The notes: generated by a model from the sequence alone, not told the origin. A DNA stretch of 64,000 bases from Nibrella saemangeumensis (GCF_039541915.1 NZ_BAABHD010000002.1:1-64000); one strand, 5' to 3'. Shown: positions 1 through 8,691, counted from the first letter of the stretch. Translations and numbers: made by a program.

Positions 1-53
<53 letters not shown>

Positions 54-65
54 AAATAGTAATAT

Positions 66-81
66 GCAGTCTCACGACTGC
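66..81 (-). other. leader hairpin just upstream of 16S
   Basis: A perfect 6-bp stem (GCAGTC/GACTGC) is closed by GTGA, a GNRA tetraloop, on the transcribed strand, 12 nt upstream of the 16S 5' end. It may be a folding or processing element of the rRNA leader. The structure is seen; the role is inferred. Confidence 0.5.
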
Positions 82-139
82 TTGCCCCAAAAAGGGCTGT
101 CTTATTTGCCTAAAGACGTTGTGCTGTATGCTGACAATT

Positions 140-151
140 GGTCAAAGAACA
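140..151 (-). promoter_or_regulatory. boxA-like antitermination element of the rrn leader
   Basis: On the transcribed strand this reads TGTTCTTTGACC, about 75 nt downstream of the proximal promoter start and 87 nt before 16S. It resembles the boxA element of bacterial rRNA leaders (E. coli TGCTCTTTAACA), which recruits NusB/S10 for antitermination. Confidence 0.6.
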
Positions 152-230
152 AGCGCTTAACCCGTTGGCTAAGCTTGGTTGACAGTTCCAAGAAAGTCTC
201 TTGTGGTGTCGCTTTATTGAATTGGGACTG

Positions 231-261
231 CAAAGGTAGCACTTTTTCTGTCCCGTGTCAA
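231..261 (-). promoter_or_regulatory. rrn promoter P2 (proximal)
   Basis: On the minus strand TTGACA (256-261) is followed by exactly 17 nt and TACCTTTG (231-238). This is a strong match to the Bacteroidetes consensus with the -7 element TAnnTTTG. Transcription should start near 224 with CAGTCCCAA, giving a leader of about 170 nt before 16S. Confidence 0.85.
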
Positions 262-375
262 GTCTTTTGCTGAAATTATTTTTTGTATTTTCGGCAGAAG
301 ATTGCCCCGCCTGATGGGTGCACTCCAAGGCCTGTTGTCAGTGCCTCTCGGAAGCGTCTCCCTCATTTGGGACTG

Positions 376-406
376 CAAAGGTAGAGGCTTTTCTAGCCTT
401 TGTCAA
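376..406 (-). promoter_or_regulatory. rrn promoter P1 (distal)
   Basis: This has the same design as P2: TTGACA (401-406), a 17-nt spacer, and TACCTTTG (376-383), followed by the same start region CAGTCCCAAA. It lies 145 bp upstream of P2. Together they form a tandem rRNA promoter pair. AT-rich sequence upstream could act as an UP element. Confidence 0.85.
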
Positions 407-410
407 GTAC

Positions 411-755
411 CTACTCTAAAATAACTGGGAGATTTTTTGTCTAGTGGCATAAGCCTCAAAGAATCAGCGGCATGAGCGTAGAAGCTTTTTTAGACGTAGT
501 GAAGGCAGCCTGCTAAGCTGCCCTTTTCGTCTCCCTCAGACATAAGTATAACAATAGACAAGGTCTGTTTTGTTCCCCGGTTTTACAGAAAAATCAGTAG
601 ATTTGGTGGGGTAAGCACAATAACTTTCATTTGTACTTTTACAAGTTCACACTCATTCGTTCATAGGAGAAACAATGAGCTTTTGACTAGCTTCGCTTAA
701 CTTGCAAGATGGTACCCTGTGGCAAACAGGCCCTAACTCACTGGCTGTAAATACT
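411..755. other. intergenic region between rrn promoters and sbcD
   Basis: This stretch has no gene I can support. It holds a weak hairpin with a short T run on the plus strand (GGCAGC/GCTGCC, 504-527) and an exact -7 match TAGATTTG at 598-605 that may start sbcD transcription, though no -33 element is visible at the right spacing. A reading frame extends upstream from 756 to 702 but carries no sign of coding. Confidence 0.4.
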
Positions 756-1973
756 ATGAAGATACTGCACACGGCAGACTGGCATCTGGGAAAACGGTTA
801 TATAAATATGACCTGCGGGATGACCATATTCGCTTTCTGGATTGGCTGGCCGAAACGGTAGATAACCGGCAGATCGATGTGCTGCTTATTTCCGGGGATA
901 TTTTTGATACAACTAATCCTAATGATGGGTCTATGCAGCTGTACTATCAGTTCCTGACTCGTATGCTGCCCTTGCAGAAGAAGATAATTATTACGGGTGG
1001 TAATCACGATTCGGCCAGTAAACTGAACGCTCCCCGGGAATTGCTCCGCTTTCTGAATATTCATGTAGTAGGATGCTCAACAGGAAATTGCGCCGATGAG
1101 GTGATTCGGCTGGTCAACGGCTCCTCGGATGCGGTGGTTGCGGCTGTACCTTATCTGCGAGATAGTGACCTGCGGCAGTCCATATCCGGTCAGACGTATG
1201 AAGAACGGGTTGACGCGGTGCGGATGGGTATACGCAATCACTACGAGCGAATTGTAGATTTCTGCCATTCAGATTATCGGGATGTACCGGTCCTGGCGAT
1301 GGGCCATCTTTACGTAAATGGAGCAACCATCTCCGAGAGTGAGCGCGAGATTCACACGGTTGGTGGACAGGCAGCTTTTGCGTCCGAACATTTCCCGGAT
1401 GGATTCGACTATGTCGCGTTAGGCCATATTCACGTGCCGCAGCAGATTGGCGCTGGTGATACGGTACGTTATAGCGGGTCACCAATTCCGTTGAGCTTTG
1501 GGGAACGGGACAACCGCCATCAGGTGCTGGAATTAACCCTTGACAATGGGAAACTTACCGCTATTGAGTCAGTTCCGGTGCCCCGCTTCCGTTCCCTGCT
1601 TCATGTAAATGGTATGCTGGATGAAGTACGGGAGAAACTGGAATCCATTGAAACCGGCGATTTGCTGCCTACGCTGGTGGAGGTATTGGTGGAGGAAGAC
1701 GATGAAAGCCTGGCCGTCCGGACCCATTTTGAACAATTAACCCGCGACTATGCGCAGGCTTCTTTTGTGATTGCCAAATCCCGGCTGCTGTTTCGTAATA
1801 AGCTGAAGCGGCTGGACTCCCTGTACGTAGCCGATACGCATTTGCAGGACTTATCGTATATAGATGTATTTAATCGAAAGCTGGACGCGTTGCAGGTGGA
1901 AGGTGACGAACGGGCGGTGCTGATGGAAACCTATAAACAGTTGTACCGGATGGTCACGGAACAGCCGGCTTAA
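756..1973 (+). CDS. sbcD: exonuclease SbcCD subunit D
   Basis: Nuclease subunit of the SbcCD (Mre11-Rad50-like) complex, which cuts DNA hairpins and blocked ends in the cytoplasm. The protein (405 aa) opens with the metallophosphatase signature MKILHTADWHLGKRL. SGDIFD, GGNHDS and ALGHIHVPQ follow in the expected order and supply the metal ligands (DxH, GD, GNHD, GH). The start is placed at 756 because the family begins right at MKILHTADWH; the longer frame from 702 adds residues not seen in the family. It lies 6 bp upstream of sbcC, so the two are surely co-transcribed. Length is normal for SbcD. Confidence 0.97.
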   Translation: MKILHTADWHLGKRLYKYDLRDDHIRFLDWLAETVDNRQIDVLLISGDIFDTTNPNDGSMQLYYQFLTRMLPLQKKIIITGGNHDSASKLNAPRELLRFLNIHVVGCSTGNCADEVIRLVNGSSDAVVAAVPYLRDSDLRQSISGQTYEERVDAVRMGIRNHYERIVDFCHSDYRDVPVLAMGHLYVNGATISESEREIHTVGGQAAFASEHFPDGFDYVALGHIHVPQQIGAGDTVRYSGSPIPLSFGERDNRHQVLELTLDNGKLTAIESVPVPRFRSLLHVNGMLDEVREKLESIETGDLLPTLVEVLVEEDDESLAVRTHFEQLTRDYAQASFVIAKSRLLFRNKLKRLDSLYVADTHLQDLSYIDVFNRKLDALQVEGDERAVLMETYKQLYRMVTEQPA

Positions 1974-1979
1974 TACCGT

Positions 1980-4900
1980 ATGAAGATTCGACAGATACGT
2001 TTTCGTAATATAAATTCTTTTTACGGCGAACACCCGCCGATTCTGTTCACCAATGGTATCCTGAACAGTACGGGGTTATTTATCATTGCCGGTCCGACGG
2101 GGGCCGGAAAATCGACCCTGCTGGATATTATTACCCTAGCTCTCTTCAATCGGGCACCCCGGCTTTCCGGCGCTATTTCGCTGCAGAACATAACCGAAGA
2201 AGGGCTGATTGTGAATCAGCAGGCAGCGCGGGAGACAGGAACGGCAGCTTTTGCGGAAGTAGAATATGAGGTGGATGAAAAGGTCTACCGGTCGAAATGG
2301 TCGATTAAGAAGAACCGCAACGGCAACTGGAACAACTACGAAATGGAGGTATCGCTCCTGCCGAATAAGGAGGGCGACGGTATATTGTTCCCCATTAAAG
2401 ACCTGCGGGATTTTCCGAAGAAGAATGAAGAGTTGATTGGGCTGACATACGAACAGTTTGTCCGGTCGATTGTGCTGGCGCAAGGAGCTTTTGACCAGTT
2501 CCTTAAATCCAAAGCCGCCGACCGGAGCAAGATGCTGGAGAAGATTACCGGCACGGAAATTTACCGGCAGCTCAGCCAGCGTGTTTATTCAGTGAATAAG
2601 GAATACACAGAGAAGATTGCAGCTAAAAAAAAAGAGGTTGGGCTGATTCAGGTTCTCAGTGAAGAAGACGCTGACGCGCTGAAGCAGGAGCAAAAAACGG
2701 TAGATGACCGGCTGAAGATTCTCACAGAAGAAATCACCTACTTCACCACCGAATATACCCTACTTCAAAAGGTTACCGAATCAAATCGCCAGTTGGTTAG
2801 TCTTGACAGCCGGCAACAGGCGTTAGCAACAAAACAGGCTGCCTTTGCTGCTGAAGCCGAACGCCTGCAACGCCATGAGCAGATAGCAGACTTAGCGACC
2901 GACCTGGCCGATTTAGCTCATGCCGAAAGCAGCCGGAACGAAGCGGCCAAAGGCCAGCAAGAAGCCCAAACGCATATTGGTGCGCTTCAGGAACAACTGA
3001 GTGAGGTGCTTAAACAAGGTCAATTACTCATTGGGCACCTACTTCAGGAGGATACGTTTGAGCCTCAACTTGTAAGGTTTCGGGAGCAGGTTTTAGAGCT
3101 ATCGCAGCAGATTAGGCAGGAAGACGCGAAAGCAGTTCAACCGCTTCAGTCGGTATGGCGTACTATAGACAGAATAGCTGATAACTGGTATAAACAATTA
3201 GATGTCCAGGAGAGCGAACAGGCCGTTCTCCAAATTGAAGCCCGTCGACAGGAAGTGTCGGCTGAATTGACCCAATTGACAGCAACTCACCCGACGGTGG
3301 CTCCCGCTACCTTACCCAGCGAAATTGAGCGGATTATTTACCGGGAGGGTGAAGTGGCTAAACTTATTACGCTTCAGGAGCAGCAACAGGAGCGATTGCT
3401 GGAAGGTCACACCCTGAACGGGGTCATTCAGGAAAAAAAGCAGTTTATAGCCACCCAGGTTGATGCGCTGGAACAGCTGCAGGCGGAGGTTAACCTGCTC
3501 GAACAGCGGAAAGGTCAGTTAGAGGAGCGGAAGCTTCGCCTGATGCAGGAAGCCAACCTGGAGGATTTGCGGAAAGCCTTGCGGGATGGGGAGCCGTGCC
3601 CGTTATGCGGTTCGCTGGACCACCCCTACGCTCACCACTATATTCAGCAGGTGGGGACAGCAGAGGTGGAACTACAGTTGGCCACCGACGATTGGAGGCA
3701 GAAAAGCAAAGCATACGAAGCCTTACAGAAAACCGTGCTGACTGCCCAAGCCGAGGAGAAGGCTATCACCGCTCATCGGGATGAGATGCGAAGCACTTAT
3801 ATCGAAAGGCGGAACGAGATAAGCCAGAAGTTAGCTGCTTTGGCGCTCGATGAATCGGCCACTCCTGAAGTGCTGAAAGATGAACAGGCTTACCTTCAGC
3901 TTCAACGCAAAAATCTTACGTCGCTGCAATCGCTCTGGGAGCAGCAACATACCCTCATTCAGTTGGGCGAAGACCTGCAGATTGTACAGCAGAGCCGAAA
4001 GCGGGTGCAGGCACTAAAAGCCGAAAAGGATGCACTCTACGCTGGTGACGATATAAAGGAACGGTGTGAGCAGTTGCTGAGTCGGTTTAGTACGCTGAGC
4101 CGTCAGCGCGATACGCAGCTGGAATTCCTCAATAAAGCCGCTGAGGCATATACCCAGTTTGACAAACAGGTTACGGCCCTGACAGAACGACTTCAACCAG
4201 TACTACAGGAACGAGGCTTTGCGGATGCATCCTCTGCCAGATTGAGCCTTCTGGACAGAACGACACTTCGGCGACTACAGGAACAGAAACGGACCCTGGA
4301 AAAAGAGGCCGATGAACTCATCCGGAAGCGTACTGAAGAGCAGCAGAAACGGGATGAAGCCATAGCCGCTCGGCAGAGTGAATTGTCTTTTGACGAAGTT
4401 GAGCAAAAGCTGGATGCGGCCAAGAAAGAGGAACGGCAAAAAATAGAACAGGTTGGCTACTTCAAGAAGCAACTGGAATCGGACCAGAATGAGCGGAAAC
4501 GGCGAAAAGCGTTGAACAAGGAGCTAAAAGAGTTAGAAGCAGACGCCGACACCTGGAAAAAGCTGAACCAGATGATTGGCAGCGCCAGGGGCGACGAATA
4601 CAGCAAGTTTGCCCAGAGCCTGACCCTATCCCAGCTTATTGGACTGGCGAACCGCCGGTTAAAGGATTTGACTGACCGTTACCTGATTCTGAAGCCCCGC
4701 GACGGGCAGGATGATTTATACGTACTGGACCTGTATCAGGGAAGTGCTGAGCGTTCGGTAGCCAGTTTGTCGGGGGGAGAGACGTTTACGTTGAGTCTAG
4801 CGCTGGCGCTGGCGCTGTCTGACTTAGCTTCGCAGAATGTGCAGATTGATAGTCTGTTTATCGACGAAGGCTTTGGGACGCTGGACCCGGAGACGCTGGA

Positions 4901-5060
4901 TACAGCTATTGTGATGCTGGAAAAGCTTCAGCAGGATAGCCAGAAGACGATTGGTATCATCTCCCACCGGCAGGAGGTGAAGGAACGCATCAGCGTACAG
5001 ATTCAGGTAGAAAAAGGTATCGACGGGAACAGCAAATTTAAGGTTACCGAACTGGTATAA
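1980..5060 (+). CDS. sbcC: exonuclease SbcCD subunit C (SMC-like ATPase)
   Basis: ATPase subunit of SbcCD. The N-terminal lobe carries the Walker A GPTGAGKST near residues 37-45. Two long charged, Gln/Glu-rich coiled-coil arms flank a zinc hook, CPLC, at residues 540-543 near the middle of the 1026-aa chain. The C-terminal lobe has the ABC signature SLSGGETF followed by Walker B SLFIDEGFGTLD. The central hook placed between symmetric arms matches Rad50/SbcC architecture, in which two hooks join through one Zn ion. The gene forms an operon with sbcD and ends at a strong hairpin terminator shared with convergent fabI. The length is usual for the family and all key motifs are intact. Confidence 0.97.
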   Translation: MKIRQIRFRNINSFYGEHPPILFTNGILNSTGLFIIAGPTGAGKSTLLDIITLALFNRAPRLSGAISLQNITEEGLIVNQQAARETGTAAFAEVEYEVDEKVYRSKWSIKKNRNGNWNNYEMEVSLLPNKEGDGILFPIKDLRDFPKKNEELIGLTYEQFVRSIVLAQGAFDQFLKSKAADRSKMLEKITGTEIYRQLSQRVYSVNKEYTEKIAAKKKEVGLIQVLSEEDADALKQEQKTVDDRLKILTEEITYFTTEYTLLQKVTESNRQLVSLDSRQQALATKQAAFAAEAERLQRHEQIADLATDLADLAHAESSRNEAAKGQQEAQTHIGALQEQLSEVLKQGQLLIGHLLQEDTFEPQLVRFREQVLELSQQIRQEDAKAVQPLQSVWRTIDRIADNWYKQLDVQESEQAVLQIEARRQEVSAELTQLTATHPTVAPATLPSEIERIIYREGEVAKLITLQEQQQERLLEGHTLNGVIQEKKQFIATQVDALEQLQAEVNLLEQRKGQLEERKLRLMQEANLEDLRKALRDGEPCPLCGSLDHPYAHHYIQQVGTAEVELQLATDDWRQKSKAYEALQKTVLTAQAEEKAITAHRDEMRSTYIERRNEISQKLAALALDESATPEVLKDEQAYLQLQRKNLTSLQSLWEQQHTLIQLGEDLQIVQQSRKRVQALKAEKDALYAGDDIKERCEQLLSRFSTLSRQRDTQLEFLNKAAEAYTQFDKQVTALTERLQPVLQERGFADASSARLSLLDRTTLRRLQEQKRTLEKEADELIRKRTEEQQKRDEAIAARQSELSFDEVEQKLDAAKKEERQKIEQVGYFKKQLESDQNERKRRKALNKELKELEADADTWKKLNQMIGSARGDEYSKFAQSLTLSQLIGLANRRLKDLTDRYLILKPRDGQDDLYVLDLYQGSAERSVASLSGGETFTLSLALALALSDLASQNVQIDSLFIDEGFGTLDPETLDTAIVMLEKLQQDSQKTIGIISHRQEVKERISVQIQVEKGIDGNSKFKVTELV

Positions 5061-5064
5061 AGGC

Positions 5065-5105
5065 AAAAAGCCCGTACGTGTGGCTAAGACGCTTACGGGC
5101 TTTTT
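5065..5105. terminator. bidirectional terminator between sbcC and fabI
   Basis: A 12-bp perfect stem (AAAAAGCCCGTA / TACGGGCTTTTT) with a 17-nt loop has T runs on both strands. It sits between the convergent genes sbcC and fabI and can serve both. Confidence 0.85.
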
Positions 5106-5124
5106 TATGTATACGCAGAAGCTT

Positions 5125-5952
5125 TTATTGTTGGTGTTGCTGAGGCTGCACCATTTGCATTATTTCTTCGGAAATACCGGTCATGGAGAAACCACCGTCG
5201 TGGAACAGGTTCTGCATGGTAACCATCCGGGTCAGGTCGGAGAAGAGTGTGATAACGTAGTTGGCACAGTCTTCGGCCGAGGCATTACCCAGCGGAGCGG
5301 TTTTATCGGCAAAGTCATAGAACCGGTCGAAACCACCAATACCGGAGCCGGCCGTGGTAACCGTCGGCGATTGCGAAACGGTGTTTACACGTACCTTCCG
5401 GAATTTGCCATAATGGTAGCCAAAGCTGCGGGCAATGGATTCCAGAATGGCTTTAGCTTCGGCCATATCGGTATAGAAAGGAAATGTCCGCTGAGCAGCC
5501 ATGTACGTCAACCCTACCACTGAACCCCACTCGTTGATAGCATCCAGCTTATACGCCGTCTGCATCATTTTGTGGAACGATAGGGCCGATACGTCGACGC
5601 TCTGCTTAAACCAATCGTAATTTAAGTCCGTATAAGCGCGTCCTTTGCGGATGTTGGGACTCATGCCGATGGAATGCAGCACAAAATCAACTTTACCGCC
5701 CAGAATTTCGGTCGATTGGTTGAACAGCTTTTCCAGGTCCTCGGTAGAGGTAGCGTCCGCCGGGATAATTTCGGCTCCGCATTGCTCGGCCAGTTGTTTG
5801 ATGGCGCCCATGCGCATGGCAATGGGGGCGTTAGTTAGGGTGAAGGTAGCGCCTTCTTCTTTTGCTTTCAGGGCAACTTTCCAAGCAATTGACTTCTCGT
5901 CCAGTGCGCCGGAAATGATGCCGCGTTTTCCTTGTAGTAATCCGTAAGCCAT
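5125..5952 (-). CDS. fabI: enoyl-[acyl-carrier-protein] reductase (NADH), FabI
   Basis: Catalyses the last reduction of each fatty-acid elongation cycle, trans-2-enoyl-ACP to acyl-ACP. The 275-aa protein is an atypical short-chain dehydrogenase. It has the N-terminal nucleotide-binding segment GIISGALDEKSIAW, the LHSIGMSP segment near residue 92, and catalytic Tyr150, Tyr160 and Lys167 with the FabI spacing YX6K (FYTDMAEAK). It ends in the flexible C-terminal region DGGFSMTGIS. It lies downstream of the co-directional hydrolase gene and has a likely promoter of its own at 6040-6072. Confidence 0.95.
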   Translation of the reverse strand: MAYGLLQGKRGIISGALDEKSIAWKVALKAKEEGATFTLTNAPIAMRMGAIKQLAEQCGAEIIPADATSTEDLEKLFNQSTEILGGKVDFVLHSIGMSPNIRKGRAYTDLNYDWFKQSVDVSALSFHKMMQTAYKLDAINEWGSVVGLTYMAAQRTFPFYTDMAEAKAILESIARSFGYHYGKFRKVRVNTVSQSPTVTTAGSGIGGFDRFYDFADKTAPLGNASAEDCANYVITLFSDLTRMVTMQNLFHDGGFSMTGISEEIMQMVQPQQHQQ

Positions 5953-5957
5953 TATTT

Positions 5958-5995
5958 AGGTTTGATGTTCAACGTTTGACGTTTGACGTTTAAGC
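5958..5995. repeat. short 7-bp tandem repeat in the fabI leader
   Basis: On the plus strand the unit CGTTTGA occurs twice in a row, followed by CGTTTA. It lies between the predicted fabI transcription start and its ATG. The repeat is seen directly; no function is known. Confidence 0.5.
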
Positions 5996-6039
5996 CAGGC
6001 ATTCTAAATATTTACTGGCAAAAGCCTCAGTTAGGAGGG

Positions 6040-6072
6040 CAAAGTTAATTACTTTTTTTGCTGGATTGCCAA
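6040..6072 (-). promoter_or_regulatory. probable fabI promoter
   Basis: On the minus strand TTGGCA (6067-6072) is followed by 19 nt and an exact TAACTTTG (6040-6047). Transcription would start near 6033, leaving a leader of about 80 nt. The upstream element lies inside the end of the hydrolase gene. Confidence 0.45.
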
Positions 6073-7104
6073 TGTGGGGGTTGGGGCATAGTTTGGCTTG
6101 GACACCGGCGCTGGTTTTACGCCCAATACTTCTTCCATAAACGCGGCCGTAGCCTGATATACCCCGTTCAGGTCTTTGGAGGTAAAATGCGACGCAATTA
6201 CATGGTCGCCGGCTTCCGGAAAAGCAACCTTTTCCTTCTTATCAGCAGGGGTACCCAGTTGGTCGAACATCTCCAGCATAGCAGGCACCGATACAACTTT
6301 ATCCTGGTGTTCCTCATCCTTGTAGTAGTAGCCCATAAATACTGGCTGCTTTACCCTGACAAAGGTTTCTGGTGTCATGAACTTGTCCAGCATTGTTTGG
6401 AGGGTAATCAGCCCGTTGGTGTGGTATTGTGTCAGCCAGTAGTTGGCGCGGTCGGGTGTGTAGTGGGTGACTTTTACGTATTCGGAGCCCATGATGCCGT
6501 CCATAATCTGCTTGCCCCAGGGGCGGGTCACCAGTTTGAGGGCCGGATTGGCTACCGCCATGCAGGGAGAATAGAGCACAAGGCCATGAATTTCGGGATG
6601 ATGGGCGGCCAGATAGAGCGTCAGCATACCGCCGGCCGAAGTGCCAATCACGACTACCTTTCCCCCAAGCGCTTTGCCGATGGCCAGCGCTGATTCGGCC
6701 GAAGCGGTATAGTTAGCGGGAGTCAGGTTCCTGAACGCATCCGACGACTTGACACCATGCTCAAACTCCCGCGCCAGGTAGAGGTTGCAGCCAAACCGTT
6801 TTGCCAACTGCTTATGCACGGGGTCACCCTCAGCCCAACTGGCTCCGAAGCCCGGCAGATAAACCAGGCTGTACGGCGTCTTCTGCTTGTGCAGGCTATC
6901 TGCCCATACGATGCGGGCCTGATTATCGGGCTTCAGGCCAGCTTTGCTCTCAGATTTGGCAATTTCTCTTTCCAAAGCCAGCAGGTCGGCTGAGACGACG
7001 GGGGTGTTCTCGGCAATCGGCCCCGGCTGCACGGTAGGGCCTACCAGATAGGCGACAATCAATACGGCCAGTAACAGGCCAAACCATTTCAGAAACGTTT
7101 TCAT
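6049..7104 (-). CDS. alpha/beta hydrolase, membrane-anchored or exported
   Basis: A 351-aa alpha/beta-hydrolase fold protein. Residues 5-22 form a hydrophobic segment that is either a signal anchor or a signal peptide. The oxyanion-hole strand YLPGFGASW lies near residues 82-90, the nucleophile elbow GTSAGG puts Ser at 156, and the probable acid and His lie in the C-terminal part (the AGDHVIASH region). The start overlaps the stop of the upstream methyltransferase gene (ATGA), so the two are translationally coupled. The substrate is unknown; esterase or lipase activity is the usual guess. The C-terminal tail is Pro- and Lys-rich. Confidence 0.85.
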   Translation of the reverse strand: MKTFLKWFGLLLAVLIVAYLVGPTVQPGPIAENTPVVSADLLALEREIAKSESKAGLKPDNQARIVWADSLHKQKTPYSLVYLPGFGASWAEGDPVHKQLAKRFGCNLYLAREFEHGVKSSDAFRNLTPANYTASAESALAIGKALGGKVVVIGTSAGGMLTLYLAAHHPEIHGLVLYSPCMAVANPALKLVTRPWGKQIMDGIMGSEYVKVTHYTPDRANYWLTQYHTNGLITLQTMLDKFMTPETFVRVKQPVFMGYYYKDEEHQDKVVSVPAMLEMFDQLGTPADKKEKVAFPEAGDHVIASHFTSKDLNGVYQATAAFMEEVLGVKPAPVSKPNYAPTPTLAIQQKK

Positions 7105-8480
7105 GCGTATTCTTTAATATCCATTCTGATGCGCCAGTCTTTGGGCAGGTAGTTGTTCACCCGGTTGCCCACGCCTTTCATCCAGCCAAGGTTCAAGCCC
7201 TGATAGCGGGCCAGCAGCCAGCCACGGGTTTGCTCATTCAGCACCAGGTTCTCCTTCTTGAAATACCGGAGAGCCTCTTCCCGGCTTAGCTCGATACCAG
7301 GCAAATCAGGGTTAACAACGGTGCTGAGGGCCAGCGCGTGAGACGGGATGAAGTCGTTACCTTTGAACATTCCCATCTCAATACCGAATCCTTTGTTGCG
7401 CAGGGCTAAATCTACGGTAATTAATTCTTTTTCAAGTACTACCGGAACAGCAATTACCTCCTGATTAGGCTTTTGCCAGTATGAAAACGCTTGAGGGTTG
7501 ACCAGCCATTCAGCCAGCGCTTTAGCCTGTTTGGCATGAACCGGTTTAATGCTTTTAAAGCCTTTGGGCGTGTGCTTCTGTGAATTATATACTTCGGTTT
7601 GTTTCTGGAAAACGCTGATGAAAAAGCCCTCGCCCCTGACCCGGTGCGGATAACACTGGTATCCATACACCCCATCTTGTATCTTTTCAACCACACCCCA
7701 TTCGGCAGGTAGCGTCACGCGCTGGCTGGTAAATTTCTGCTCGGTCAGCCAGCGGGCGTTTTCGATATTTTCCTCATCGTTGTAGGTACAGGTACTGTAA
7801 ATAAGCAGTCCTCCCCTGTCGATTAATGAGGCAACTGTCGACAGGATTCGTTTCTGCCGGGCAGAACACAGGTCCACGTTACCTTCCGACCACTCCTTTA
7901 CTGCATCCGGGTCTTTCCGGAAAAGTCCTTCGCCGGAACAGGGAGCATCCACAACCACTACATCAAAAAAGCCTGTCAAACCAACAAAATCTTCAGGGTC
8001 GTGGTTACTGACGGCCACATTGGGGTAACCCCATTTATCAATATTCTCCCGCAATACCGGCACACGGGAGCGAATGACCTCATTACATATCAGCAAGCTG
8101 TCCGGGTGCAACACAGAAGCCAGCAGCGTACTCTTACCGCCCGGTGCTGCGCATAAATCCAGCACTCGCAATGGCCGGTCAACTTTAGCGGTTTGCCGGA
8201 TGGCTTCGCTCAACAGCATAGAGGAAGCCTCCTGTACATAATACGCCCCCGCCTGAAAGAGGGGGTCAAGTGTGAATACTGGCCGCTCTGGCAGATAGTA
8301 CCCGTCGGCACACCAGGGCACCCGGTCCAGCGAATCCGTTGGTAATGTATTCTTTCGGGGGTTAACCCGAATGCTTACCGGTGCCTCCTGGGCCAATGCA
8401 GCCTCGAAAGCAGCATACTCAGCGCCCAGTTGCGCCTGCATCCGTTCCCGGAAAGCCTGCGGTAAATTCATGGTATTCAT
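7101..8480 (-). CDS. rRNA cytosine-C5 methyltransferase, RsmF/NOP2-Sun family
   Basis: A 459-aa SAM-dependent RNA m5C methyltransferase. It has the SAM-binding block LDLCAAPGGKST, the motif IV cysteine in DAPCSGEGLF and the motif VI catalytic cysteine in STCTYNDEEN. The two-cysteine arrangement is that of the NOL1/NOP2/Sun family. The N-terminal part contains VSIRVNPRK, typical of the family's RNA-binding segment, and about 150 C-terminal residues form a likely PUA-like domain, as in RsmF. The frame is open upstream to 8567, but those residues cross a palindromic intergenic repeat and have no family character. ATG at 8480 or 8471 is preferred. It overlaps the downstream hydrolase by 4 nt. Confidence 0.9.
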   Translation of the reverse strand: MNTMNLPQAFRERMQAQLGAEYAAFEAALAQEAPVSIRVNPRKNTLPTDSLDRVPWCADGYYLPERPVFTLDPLFQAGAYYVQEASSMLLSEAIRQTAKVDRPLRVLDLCAAPGGKSTLLASVLHPDSLLICNEVIRSRVPVLRENIDKWGYPNVAVSNHDPEDFVGLTGFFDVVVVDAPCSGEGLFRKDPDAVKEWSEGNVDLCSARQKRILSTVASLIDRGGLLIYSTCTYNDEENIENARWLTEQKFTSQRVTLPAEWGVVEKIQDGVYGYQCYPHRVRGEGFFISVFQKQTEVYNSQKHTPKGFKSIKPVHAKQAKALAEWLVNPQAFSYWQKPNQEVIAVPVVLEKELITVDLALRNKGFGIEMGMFKGNDFIPSHALALSTVVNPDLPGIELSREEALRYFKKENLVLNEQTRGWLLARYQGLNLGWMKGVGNRVNNYLPKDWRIRMDIKEYA

Positions 8481-8536
8481 GCTGCAAAAGTCCCTACTCC
8501 GGGGGATTTTTCCTAAACTTGCAGTACAACCCGTAC

Positions 8537-8555
8537 AACGGAATTGCATTCCGTT
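8537..8555. repeat. palindromic repeat, copy A
   Basis: A perfect 8-bp inverted repeat AACGGAAT / ATTCCGTT has a 3-nt centre and is preceded by GTAC. It forms a near-identical, oppositely oriented pair with copy B at 8667-8685. The two bracket the space between the divergent methyltransferase and kdsC genes. Confidence 0.75.
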
Positions 8556-8666
8556 TTTATCAACCAAAGCTATTGAGCCTTAAACACAGCTGAGGCAAGC
8601 CGCTGAAAACGACTGTTACAGCTTCTATGCCCTGAATAGCTTCGTTACAATTTTTCTTACCAGCAA

Positions 8667-8685
8667 AACGGAATGGAATTCCGTT
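8667..8685. repeat. palindromic repeat, copy B
   Basis: The inverted repeat AACGGAAT / ATTCCGTT with a 3-nt centre is followed by GTAC and ends just upstream of the kdsC ATG. Read on the minus strand, the 23-bp unit including GTAC differs from copy A at a single central base. Confidence 0.75.
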
Positions 8686-8691
8686 GTACAT

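Noticed and set aside
64..328. Open frames on both strands in the rRNA leader
   Set aside because: They lie across the rrn leader and promoter P2, have no family resemblance and no start signals. They are chance frames.
504..527. Weak plus-strand terminator near the rrn promoters
   Set aside because: The stem is only 6 bp and no rightward transcript is known upstream of it, so it is mentioned only in the intergenic note.
702..755. 18-residue N-terminal extension of SbcD
   Set aside because: The family begins at the MKILHTADWH block; the extra residues are unlike any SbcD and the shorter ATG at 756 fits.
3485..3492. Third GGTTAACC octamer
   Set aside because: It lies inside the sbcC coding region with no hairpin around it; taken as a chance occurrence.
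6058..6693. 211-aa frame antisense to the alpha/beta hydrolase
   Set aside because: Odd composition (Cys, Trp, His rich) and no motif; the hydrolase has a clear nucleophile elbow and coupled start.
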